From Pseudomonas putida (GTDB lineage: Bacteria > Pseudomonadota > Gammaproteobacteria > Pseudomonadales > Pseudomonadaceae): a DNA stretch of 64,000 nt. The stretch covers positions 3,401,501 to 3,465,500 of the forward strand of contig NZ_CP018846.1 in assembly GCF_002025705.1 (NCBI RefSeq), written 5' to 3'. The position numbers and the translations under genes were made by a program. Below, one piece after another: positions 34,918-42,705 of the stretch (positions are counted from its first letter, which is position 1; every line of letters begins with the position of its first letter). The notes beneath the pieces were generated by a model. The model was not told where the DNA came from. It saw only the letters and a program-made list of their open reading frames with translations, and made no database searches.

Positions 34918-35514
34918 ATGAGTTTCGAAATCCGCAAGATCGTCACCTACTCCGAAGAGACCCGCATCGAAGGCGGCAAGGCCACCGACAAGCCGGTGAC
35001 CATGGTCGGCCTGGCCGTGGTGATCAAGAACCCATGGGCCGGTCGCGGTTTCGTTGAAGATCTGAAGCCGGAAATCCGCGCCAACTGCTCGGAGCTCGGT
35101 GCCCTGATGGTCGAGCGCCTGACCGCTGCCATCGGCGGTGCCGACAAGATCGAAGCCTACGGTAAAGCGGCTGTGGTCGGCGCCGATGGCGAGATCGAGC
35201 ACGCCTCGGCGGTGATCCACACCCTGCGCTTCGGCAACCACTACCGCGAAGCGGTACAGGCCAAGAGCTACCTGAGCTTCACCAACAAGCGCGGCGGCCC
35301 AGGCACCTCGATCCAGATCCCGATGATGCAGAAGGACGACGAAGGCCTGCGTTCGCACTACATCACCCTGGAAATGCAGATCGAAGACGCCCCACGCGCC
35401 GATGAAATCGTCGTGGTCCTGGGCGCAGCCGACGGTGGCCGCCTGCACCCGCGCATCGGCAACCGCTACATCGACCTGGAAGAACTGGCTGCCGAAAAAG
35501 CCAACGCTCAATAA
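34918..35514 (+). CDS. DUF1185 'amino acid synthesis' family protein (PF06684)
   Basis: A 198-residue cytoplasmic protein beginning MSFEIRKIVTYSEETRIEGG, with KNPWAGRGFVEDLKPEIRAN and GNRYIDLEELAAEKANAQ; the family signature is recognisable. Its biochemical role is not established. In this cluster it takes the place that RutC occupies in the Rut pathway, so a hydrolase or deaminase on a ring-opened intermediate is a possibility. CCAGGAG precedes the ATG. First gene of a run continuing through the hydrolase and aldehyde dehydrogenase. Confidence 0.82.
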   Translation: MSFEIRKIVTYSEETRIEGGKATDKPVTMVGLAVVIKNPWAGRGFVEDLKPEIRANCSELGALMVERLTAAIGGADKIEAYGKAAVVGADGEIEHASAVIHTLRFGNHYREAVQAKSYLSFTNKRGGPGTSIQIPMMQKDDEGLRSHYITLEMQIEDAPRADEIVVVLGAADGGRLHPRIGNRYIDLEELAAEKANAQ

Positions 35515-35582
35515 CAACAACCAAGACGGGCCGGGGCGTGGCGAGCTTACCCGCCGCGCCCGACCTTCAAGGAGCGCCCTCC

Positions 35583-36416
35583 ATGATTCAGCCTGTCGCT
35601 GAACGTACACCTGCCGGCACCAGCTACCTGTCCGTCGGCCAGGGCCAACCCGTGGTGCTGATCCACGGTGTAGGCCTGAACAAGGAAATGTGGGGCGGTC
35701 AGATCGTTGGCCTGGCCAACGACTACCGCGTCATCGCCTACGACATGCTCGGCCACGGCCAGAGCGCGTTGCCGGCCGCCGACACCGGCCTGGAAGGCTA
35801 CGCCGCCCAGCTCGCCGAACTGCTCGACCACTTGCAGCTTCAACAAGCCATCGTGATCGGCTTTTCCATGGGTGGCCTGGTCGCCCGTGCCTTTGCCCTC
35901 AACTACCCGCAGCGCCTGGCTGCCCTGGTAGTGCTCAACAGCGTGTTCAACCGCACCCCCGAGCAGAGTGCCGGCGTCATCGCCCGCGCAGCCCAGGCTG
36001 CGCAGCTCGGCCCCGACGCCAACGTCGACGCCGCGCTCGACCGCTGGTTCAGCCGTGAATACAAGGCTGCCAACCCGGCGCAGGTCGCCGCCATTCGCCA
36101 AGTGCTGGCGAACAACGACCCGCAGGGCTACCACACCACTTATTCGCTGTTCGCCACCCAGGACATGTACCGCGCAGACGACCTGGGCAGCATCCAGGTG
36201 CCGACGCTGATCGCCACCGGCGAACTCGACTCGGGCTCCACCCCGACCATGACCCGCCAGCTCGCTGCCAGCATCCCTGGTGCGCAAAGCGTGGTCCTGG
36301 CCGAGCAACGGCATATGATGCCTGTGGAAGCACCGCGTGAAGTCAACAAGATGCTCCTGGACTTCCTCGCCCAAGCCCGCACCCTCACCGAATCCGCCAA
36401 GGGGATTGTTGCATGA
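35583..36416 (+). CDS. alpha/beta hydrolase (RutD-like position)
   Basis: A 277-residue alpha/beta-hydrolase: oxyanion region VVLIHGVGLNKEMW, nucleophile elbow GFSMGG with Ser95, and a C-terminal His in AEQRHMMPVEAP. AAGGAG precedes the ATG at 35583. The end overlaps the aldehyde dehydrogenase start by four bases. Probably cleaves an amide, carbamate or ester intermediate; no substrate evidence. Confidence 0.88.
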   Translation: MIQPVAERTPAGTSYLSVGQGQPVVLIHGVGLNKEMWGGQIVGLANDYRVIAYDMLGHGQSALPAADTGLEGYAAQLAELLDHLQLQQAIVIGFSMGGLVARAFALNYPQRLAALVVLNSVFNRTPEQSAGVIARAAQAAQLGPDANVDAALDRWFSREYKAANPAQVAAIRQVLANNDPQGYHTTYSLFATQDMYRADDLGSIQVPTLIATGELDSGSTPTMTRQLAASIPGAQSVVLAEQRHMMPVEAPREVNKMLLDFLAQARTLTESAKGIVA

Positions 36417-37894
36417 CCCTCGTTCGTTTCCAGATGTGCATCGACGGCCAATGGCTCGATGCCCAGAGCGGCAAGACCTTCGACAGCCTCAACCCGGCCA
36501 CCGCCCAGGCCTGGGCGCAACTGCCCGACGCCGACGAAGCCGATGTCGAGCTGGCCGTACAGGCCGCCCAGCGTGCCTTCGACAGCAAGGCCTGGCGCAG
36601 CATCACCGCCACCGCGCGTGGCAAGCTGCTGCGTCGCCTGGGTGACCTGATCGCCGAGAACAAGGAACACCTGGCCCAGCTGGAAAGCCGTGACAACGGC
36701 AAGCTGATCCGCGAAACCCGCGGCCAGGTCGGTTACCTGCCGGAGTTCTTCCACTACACCGCAGGCCTGGCCGACAAGCTCGAAGGCGGCACCCTGCCGC
36801 TGGACAAGCCGGACCTGTTCGCCTACACCGTGCACGAACCCATCGGCGTGGTGGCCGGGATCATCCCGTGGAACAGCCCGCTGTACCTGACCGCGATCAA
36901 GCTGGCCCCGGCGCTGGCCGCCGGCAACACCATCGTGCTCAAACCGTCCGAGCACGCTTCGGCGACCATCCTGGAGCTGGCCCGCCTGGCCCTGGAAGCC
37001 GGCTTCCCGGCCGGTGTGGTCAACGTGGTCACCGGCTACGGCCCAAGCACCGGTGCGGCGCTGACCCGCCACCCGCTGGTGCGCAAGATCGCCTTCACCG
37101 GCGGTGCCGCCACTGCCCGCCACGTGGTGCGCAGCAGCGCCGAGAACTTCGCCAAGCTGTCGCTGGAGCTGGGCGGCAAGTCGCCGAACATCATCTTCGC
37201 CGACGCCGACCTGGACAGCGCCATCAACGGCGCCGTGGCCGGCATCTATGCCGCCTCCGGCCAGAGCTGCGTGGCCGGTTCGCGCCTGCTGGTACAGGAC
37301 GAGATCTTCGACGAGTTCGTCGAGCGCCTGATCGCCCGCGCCAAGCGCATCCGCATCGGCAACCCGCAGGACGATGCCAGCGAAATGGGCCCGATGGCCA
37401 CCGCCCAGCAACTGGCCGTGGTCGAAGGCCTGGTCGCTGCGGCCAAGGCCGAAGGCGCCAAGCTGCACATGGGCGGCAAGCGAGCCGAAGTCGAAGGTGA
37501 AGGCTGGTTCTACGAGCCGACCCTGTTCGAGTGCGACAGCAACTCGATGACCATCATGCAGGAAGAGGTGTTCGGCCCGGTCGCCGCCGTGATCCGCTTC
37601 AAGACCGAGGAAGAGGCCCTGGCCATCGCCAACGACTCGCAGTTCGGCCTCGCCGCCGGTATCTGGACCCGCGACCTGGGCCGTGCCCACCGCCTGGCCC
37701 GCGACGTGCGTTCGGGGATCATCTGGGTCAACACCTACCGCGCCGTGTCGGCCATGGCGCCGATCGGCGGCTTCAAGAACAGCGGCTACGGCCGCGAGAG
37801 CGGCATCGATTCGGTGCTGGCCTATACCGAGCTGAAGACCGTGTGGATCAACCTGTCCACCGCGCCGATGCCCGACCCGTTTGTGATGCGCTAA
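36413..37894 (+). CDS. aldehyde dehydrogenase, NAD(P)+-dependent
   Basis: A 493-residue ALDH with the general-base Glu in LELGGKSPN (about 255) and nucleophile Cys in GQSCVAGSR (about 289); IIPWNSPLYLTAIKLAPALA and FGPVAAVIRFK are family blocks. It would oxidise a semialdehyde released from the ring-opened compound (inference from order). Overlaps the hydrolase gene (ATGA); followed after 13 bases by the second flavin reductase. Confidence 0.93.
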   Translation: MTLVRFQMCIDGQWLDAQSGKTFDSLNPATAQAWAQLPDADEADVELAVQAAQRAFDSKAWRSITATARGKLLRRLGDLIAENKEHLAQLESRDNGKLIRETRGQVGYLPEFFHYTAGLADKLEGGTLPLDKPDLFAYTVHEPIGVVAGIIPWNSPLYLTAIKLAPALAAGNTIVLKPSEHASATILELARLALEAGFPAGVVNVVTGYGPSTGAALTRHPLVRKIAFTGGAATARHVVRSSAENFAKLSLELGGKSPNIIFADADLDSAINGAVAGIYAASGQSCVAGSRLLVQDEIFDEFVERLIARAKRIRIGNPQDDASEMGPMATAQQLAVVEGLVAAAKAEGAKLHMGGKRAEVEGEGWFYEPTLFECDSNSMTIMQEEVFGPVAAVIRFKTEEEALAIANDSQFGLAAGIWTRDLGRAHRLARDVRSGIIWVNTYRAVSAMAPIGGFKNSGYGRESGIDSVLAYTELKTVWINLSTAPMPDPFVMR

Positions 37895-37907
37895 GAGGTA
37901 GCACGAG

Positions 37908-38393
37908 ATGATCGAACCAGGCATCTACAAAGACGTGATGGGCTCGTTCCCGTCCGGCGTCACCGTGGTCACCACCCTGGACGCCGACGGTGGCATCGTC
38001 GGCATCACCGCCAGCGCGTTCAGCGCGCTGTCGATCGACCCGGCGCTGGTGCTGTTCTGCCCCAACTACGCTTCGGACACCTACCCGATCCTGCGGGACA
38101 GCAAGCAGTTCGCCATTCACCTGCTGTCTGCCGACCAGACCGCCGAGGCCTATGCCTTTGCCGGCAAGGGCAAGGACAAGGCCAAAGGTGTCGAGTGGCA
38201 GCTGAGCGCGCTGGGCAACCCGCTGCTGACCAAGGCCACGGCGATCATCGAGTGCGAACTGTGGCGCGAATACGACGGCGGTGACCACGCGATCATCGTC
38301 GGCGCGGTGAAGAACCTGGTGCTGCCGGCCGAGCCGGTGACACCGATGGTCTACCACAAAGGCAAGCTGGGCGCCCTGCCGCCCCTGGGCTGA
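37908..38393 (+). CDS. flavin reductase (RutF/HpaC type), copy 2
   Basis: A 161-residue paralogue of the flavin reductase at 32852, same length and about 70 percent alike by eye (MGSFPSGVTVVTT; GITASAFSALSIDPALVLFC; IIECELWREYDGGDHAIIVG). AGAGGTAG precedes the ATG. Having two reductases in one cluster suggests either two monooxygenases or a local duplication. Confidence 0.9.
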   Translation: MIEPGIYKDVMGSFPSGVTVVTTLDADGGIVGITASAFSALSIDPALVLFCPNYASDTYPILRDSKQFAIHLLSADQTAEAYAFAGKGKDKAKGVEWQLSALGNPLLTKATAIIECELWREYDGGDHAIIVGAVKNLVLPAEPVTPMVYHKGKLGALPPLG

Positions 38394-38406
38394 CCTTTAA
38401 GGTTTT

Positions 38407-38498
38407 GGGCCTTTCGCGACACAAGGCCGCTCCTACAGGAGATTGCGGTCCTTTGTAGGAGCGGCCTTGTGTCGCGAAAGGGCTGCAAAGCAGCCCCA
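38407..38498. repeat. REP inverted pair
   Basis: GGGCCTTTCGCGACACAAGG with CCGCTCCTACAGG and the inverted GTAGGAGCGGCCTTGTGTCG ending GCTGCAAAGCAGCCCC, between the second flavin reductase and the next terminator. Confidence 0.82.
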
Positions 38499-38519
38499 AG
38501 ATATCAGCCCCTCTTTTCA

Positions 38520-38563
38520 GGGGCCGCGCCCACCCTCTCACCCTCGGTTGCGGCCCCTTTTTT
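38520..38563 (+). terminator. terminator-like hairpin just ahead of the CMD-like gene
   Basis: GGGGCCGC and GCGGCCCC pair around 22 bases and run into TTTTTT. It sits only 18 bases before the ATG at 38581, an unusual place for a terminator; the RBS (CGGAG) comes right after the T run. Confidence 0.7.
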
Positions 38564-38580
38564 CATTCGGAGTACTGCGC

Positions 38581-38970
38581 ATGAGCAACGAAAAGTACGA
38601 CAAAGGCCTGCAGATCCGCACCCAGGTGCTGGGCGAGGAATACGTCAACCGCTCGATCCAGAATGCCGACGAGTTCACCAAGCCGCTGCAGGAGCTGGTC
38701 ACCGAGTATTGCTGGGGGCACGTCTGGGGCCGCGAAGGCCTCTCGCTGAAAGAGCGCAGCATGATAAACTTGGCCATGATTTCCGCGCTCAACCGGCCCC
38801 ACGAGCTCAAGCTGCATATTCGCGGCGCATTGCGTAATGGCCTGAGCCGTGAACAGATTCGCGAGATCCTGCTCCAGGTCGGCATTTATTGCGGCGTGCC
38901 CGCGGCGGTGGACAGTTTCCGCCTGGCCCGTGAAGCGTTCGCTGAAGCCGATGCGGAGTCAACCCGTTAA
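38581..38970 (+). CDS. carboxymuconolactone-decarboxylase-like protein
   Basis: A 129-residue helical protein of the CMD family (MSNEKYDKGLQIRTQVLGEE; YCWGHVWGREGLSLKERSMI; LHIRGALRNGLSREQIREIL; CGVPAAVDSFRLA). It lacks the AhpD CxxC pair, so a decarboxylase or isomerase-like role fits better than peroxidase. The catechol-branch genes here do not need it, and no pca genes are nearby, so it probably acts in this cluster's own pathway. Confidence 0.85.
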   Translation: MSNEKYDKGLQIRTQVLGEEYVNRSIQNADEFTKPLQELVTEYCWGHVWGREGLSLKERSMINLAMISALNRPHELKLHIRGALRNGLSREQIREILLQVGIYCGVPAAVDSFRLAREAFAEADAESTR

Positions 38971-39004
38971 CAGCGGGCTGTTCGAACCCACGCAAGGAGC
39001 ACCG

Positions 39005-39061
39005 ATGGTTCGTGGTGCTACTGCGGTTGCGGCCGGGCAGCCTCATTCAGAGCGCACTTGA
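39005..39061 (+). CDS. putative 18-residue leader peptide ahead of the GntR gene
   Basis: ATG at 39005 follows AAGGAGCACCG and encodes MVRGATAVAAGQPHSERT, stopping at TGA whose last base is the A of the GntR start codon (39061). The GntR gene itself has only a weak upstream purine run, so its translation may depend on ribosomes arriving from this short frame. Existence of the peptide is inference. Confidence 0.4.
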   Translation: MVRGATAVAAGQPHSERT

Positions 39062-39807
39062 TGAAACGCCAGCCCCTCGACGACAGCTTCAAGGTCAACC
39101 GCAACCCCGTTACCCTGCGCGAAATCGTGCTCGACAAGCTGCGCGGTGCGATCATGAACTTCCACCTGCTGCCGGGTGACCGCCTGGTCGAGCGCGACCT
39201 CTGCGACCGCCTCGGCGTCAGCCGCACCTCGGTGCGTGAAGCCCTGCGCCACCTGGAATCCGAAGGCCTGGTGGAATTCGCCGACGCCAAGGGCCCGCGC
39301 GTGGCCATCATCACCCTGGAAGACGCCCGCGATATCTACGAGCTGCGTTGCGTGCTCGAAGGCCTGATCGTGCAGCTGTTCACCCTCAACGCCAAGGCCA
39401 AGGACATCCGTGCCCTGGAGCGCGCCCTCGAGGTCAACCGCGAAGCCCTGGAAGAAGGCGAGCTGCAGCAGGTGCTGGACTCGGTGCAAGGCTTCTACGA
39501 CGTGCTCCTGGAAGGCTCCGGCAACCAGGTCGCAGCGCAGCAGCTGCGCCAGTTGCAGGCACGCATCAGCTACTTGCGCGCCACCTCGGTATCGCAAGAA
39601 AACCGCCGCGGTGCCAGCAACCGCGAGATGGAAAAGATCGTCGAGGCGATCAAGGGCGGCGACCCGCTGGTGGCTCACCAGGCCTCGGTCGACCATGTAC
39701 GCGCCGCCGCCAAGGTAGCCCTGGACTACCTGCGCCAGAAACAGGACGACAACACCAAGGTGCGCGACATGGTCGAACCCTTGGCCCTGAAGGACCCACG
39801 TATATAA
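39061..39807 (+). CDS. GntR-family regulator, FCD subfamily
   Basis: A 248-residue regulator: N-terminal winged helix (about 15-85, LREIVLDKLRGAIMNFHLLP; LCDRLGVSRTSVREALRHLE) and a C-terminal FCD effector domain (helical, YELRCVLEGLIVQLFTL). FCD-GntR proteins bind palindromes like TGGTATACCA, and three such sites lie in this cluster. Effector likely a pathway acid or the substrate. ATG at 39061 is chosen over the TTG just before it. Confidence 0.9.
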   Translation: MKRQPLDDSFKVNRNPVTLREIVLDKLRGAIMNFHLLPGDRLVERDLCDRLGVSRTSVREALRHLESEGLVEFADAKGPRVAIITLEDARDIYELRCVLEGLIVQLFTLNAKAKDIRALERALEVNREALEEGELQQVLDSVQGFYDVLLEGSGNQVAAQQLRQLQARISYLRATSVSQENRRGASNREMEKIVEAIKGGDPLVAHQASVDHVRAAAKVALDYLRQKQDDNTKVRDMVEPLALKDPRI

Positions 39808-39827
39808 GACCCTTATAGGCCGCTGAC

Positions 39828-40391
39828 ATGCCCAACGCCCCGCGCTACTGCCCGCATTGCACCACGGAACTGGCCCGGGGCATTCCCACAGGCGACACCC
39901 ACGAGCGCCTGCACTGCACCGGCTGCGGTTACATTCACTACATCAACCCGAAGATCATCGCCGGCTGCATCATCGAGCGCGATGGCAAGTACCTGTTGTG
40001 CCAGCGCGCCATCCCGCCGCGCCCCGGCACCTGGACCTTGCCGGCAGGCTTCATGGAAGCCGGCGAGACCACCGAGCAGGCGGCGCTGCGCGAAGTGTGG
40101 GAAGAAAGCGGCGTGCGCGCCGACATCGTCTCGCCCTACTCGATCTTCAGCGTGCCGAAAATCAGCGAGGTGTACATCATCTTCCGCGCCATCGCCACCG
40201 AAGAGACCGGGCAGTACGGGCCGGAAACGCTGGCGTACAAATTCTTCGCGCCGCACGAGATACCCTGGGATGAAATCTACTACCCGGCGATCCGGCAGAT
40301 TCTCGAGCGCTACATCCTCGAGCGCCAGGCCGGGGTGTATGGCATTTATATGGGTAACGACGACACAGGCAAGGTGCACTTCATGCGCTGA
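39828..40391 (+). CDS. Nudix hydrolase with N-terminal zinc ribbon
   Basis: A 187-residue Nudix enzyme. The Nudix box GFMEAGETTEQAALREVW-EESG is complete (GX5EX7REXXEEXG). A zinc-ribbon with two Cys pairs (YCPHCTTEL; LHCTGCGYIHY) precedes it, as in the NudC-like / ADP-ribose pyrophosphatase group. It lies 20 bases after the GntR gene; likely co-transcribed, with no clear pathway role. Confidence 0.9.
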   Translation: MPNAPRYCPHCTTELARGIPTGDTHERLHCTGCGYIHYINPKIIAGCIIERDGKYLLCQRAIPPRPGTWTLPAGFMEAGETTEQAALREVWEESGVRADIVSPYSIFSVPKISEVYIIFRAIATEETGQYGPETLAYKFFAPHEIPWDEIYYPAIRQILERYILERQAGVYGIYMGNDDTGKVHFMR

Positions 40392-40508
40392 CCTGCACTG
40401 GCCCCGACGTGCCCGCGAAGAGGCCAGTGCAAGCGAGCACAAAACCCTCGCCAACCGTCTATTCTCGGTGCACCCTAAAGGCCTTATGCAAGAGGACCGG
40501 CAGCGTAC

Positions 40509-42677
40509 ATGGCAAAATGGCTAGACGGCGGCGGGCAGATGGCCGAGCGCATCCGCAACCATGACTGGGCAGCTACCCCCCTGGGCCCGCTTGATCAATG
40601 GCCCGACGCCCTGAAAACCACGGTGGCCCTGTGCCTGGCCTCGCGCTTCCCGCAGGCCATACTCTGGGGCCCGGCCCTGCTCACCCTGCACAACGACGCG
40701 TTCATCCCGATCCTTGGGCAAAAGCCCTTGGCCCTGGGCAAACCCTTTAGCGAAGTGTGGCAGGAAGCCTGGGCCGACATCGGCATGATGGCCGACCGCG
40801 CCATGGCCGGCGAGGCCGTGTACATCGAAGACTTCCCGCTGACAATCAACCGCAACGGTGGCCCCGAGCGTGCCTACTTCACCTTCTGCTACAGCCCCAT
40901 TCGCGGCCATGATGGCGAGGTATTGGGCATGCTCGACACGGTCACCGAAACCACCTCAAGCGTGGTCACCAACCAGCGCCTGAACTTTCTCGACAACCTC
41001 GGCCGCGCCGTGACCGAAGCCACCGATCCGGACCAGATCTTGGCCATCACCACGGGCATGCTGGTCGAGCATCTTAAGCTGTCGAGCTGCGCCTATGCGG
41101 TAATGGAGCCAGACCAGGACGGCTTCACCATCTGCGGCGATGCGGTGGCGCCCGGCTCCCCCCGCCTGGTCGGCCACTATCACCTGCATGACTTTGGCCA
41201 GTTGGCAGTAAGCCGGCTACGCAGCGGCCTGCCCCTGGTAATCAATGACAATCTGCGCGAACTGGCCGCTGACGAGGCGGCGACATTTCAGGCCATAGGC
41301 ATCACTGCCACCATCTGCATGCCGCTGATCAAAGGCGGCAGGCTGACCGCGCTGATGGCCATCCACGATCGTGTGCCACGGGTGTGGACTGACTATGAAC
41401 AAGCGCTGATCAGCGAAGTGACCGAACGGTGCTGGGCGCATATCCAGCGGGTTCAGGCCAATGCCGAAGTGCGCGAGGCGATGGCGGCGCTGGAGGCACT
41501 CAACGCCACCCTGGAACACCGGGTCGAAGAGCGCACCACCCAGCTGCTGCATACCGAAGCTGTGCTGCGCCAGACCCAGAAGCTCGAAGCCATCGGCCAG
41601 TTGACCGGCGGTGTGGCCCACGACTTCAACAACCTGCTGACCATCATCCGCTCGTCGCTGCACTTCCTGCAGCGCCCCAACCTCGATGGCGAGCGGCGCG
41701 AGCGCTACCTCAAGACCATGGCCGACTCGGTCGACCGCGGCGCCAAGCTCACCGGCCAACTGCTCGCCTTCGCCCGGCGCCAGGCGCTCAGCCCGCAGGT
41801 GTTCGAAGCCGGACCACGGCTGGAGGCCATGGCCGACATGCTCGATACCGCCACCGGGGCGCGGGTTCAGGTGGAGCTGCAACTGCCCCAGGCGCCTTGC
41901 CATATCCGCGCCGACCTCAGCCAGCTGGAAACGGCGGTGATCAACCTGATGCTCAACGGCCGCGATGCCATGGCCGGGGAAGGTACGCTGCGCCTGCGCC
42001 TGCTGGCCGACCAGCACATGCCCGGGCAACCCGGTGTGTTTGCCGCAATCTCGGTAACCGACAGCGGCGTCGGCATCGCCCCCGAGCTGCTGGAGCGCAT
42101 CTTCGACCCGTTCTTCACCACCAAGGCGCCTGGCGAGGGTACCGGCCTGGGCCTGTCCCAGGTGTTCGGTTTCGCCAAGCAGTCGGGGGGCGACGTCAAG
42201 GTCAGCAGCATACAGGGCCAGGGCACCAGCTTTACCCTGTACCTGCCGCAAGAGCCCGCGCCGGCCGCGCAGCTGCCGGGCGATGCAGATAGCGGCACAC
42301 AGGCCCAACCGGTGGGCGAGCGGCGGCGCATCCTGGTGGTCGAAGACAACCCCGATGTCGGCAGCTTTACCGCGCAGATTCTCCATGACCATGGCTACCA
42401 CATCAGCTGGGCCTGCTCGGCCGAAGAGGCACTGGCCCAGCTGAACGGGCCGAATGGCAATTTCGACGCGGTGTTTTCCGACGTGGTCATGCCAGGGATA
42501 GGTGGGCTGGCCTTGGCCAGGGAATTGCGCAAGCAGCGCCCGCAGCTGCCGGTGATATTGACCTCGGGCTACAGCGAGGCGATTGCCGAGGGCGGGCACC
42601 AGGGTTTCGCCTTCCTGGCCAAGCCCTATTCTGCGGAGCAGGTGTGCCAGATGCTTGGCAAAGTACTCGGCGCTTGA
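40509..42677 (+). CDS. hybrid sensor histidine kinase (PAS-GAF-HisKA-HATPase-REC)
   Basis: A 722-residue cytoplasmic hybrid kinase without transmembrane segments: a PAS-like N-terminus ([20 protein letters not shown]), a GAF-like domain (about 160-300), a coiled coil, phospho-acceptor H-box [12 protein letters not shown] (His about 367), N-box [12 protein letters not shown]-boxes DSGVGI and GTGLGLSQ, and a receiver domain (VVEDNPDV; Asp in FSDVVMPG; Lys in AKPYS). No output gene lies next to it. It is convergent with a paralogous kinase. Confidence 0.92.
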   Translation: MAKWLDGGGQMAERIRNHDWAATPLGPLDQWPDALKTTVALCLASRFPQAILWGPALLTLHNDAFIPILGQKPLALGKPFSEVWQEAWADIGMMADRAMAGEAVYIEDFPLTINRNGGPERAYFTFCYSPIRGHDGEVLGMLDTVTETTSSVVTNQRLNFLDNLGRAVTEATDPDQILAITTGMLVEHLKLSSCAYAVMEPDQDGFTICGDAVAPGSPRLVGHYHLHDFGQLAVSRLRSGLPLVINDNLRELAADEAATFQAIGITATICMPLIKGGRLTALMAIHDRVPRVWTDYEQALISEVTERCWAHIQRVQANAEVREAMAALEALNATLEHRVEERTTQLLHTEAVLRQTQKLEAIGQLTGGVAHDFNNLLTIIRSSLHFLQRPNLDGERRERYLKTMADSVDRGAKLTGQLLAFARRQALSPQVFEAGPRLEAMADMLDTATGARVQVELQLPQAPCHIRADLSQLETAVINLMLNGRDAMAGEGTLRLRLLADQHMPGQPGVFAAISVTDSGVGIAPELLERIFDPFFTTKAPGEGTGLGLSQVFGFAKQSGGDVKVSSIQGQGTSFTLYLPQEPAPAAQLPGDADSGTQAQPVGERRRILVVEDNPDVGSFTAQILHDHGYHISWACSAEEALAQLNGPNGNFDAVFSDVVMPGIGGLALARELRKQRPQLPVILTSGYSEAIAEGGHQGFAFLAKPYSAEQVCQMLGKVLGA

Positions 42678-42705
42678 TTGCCAAAGGCGCAAAGCGCCCC
42701 GGCGA

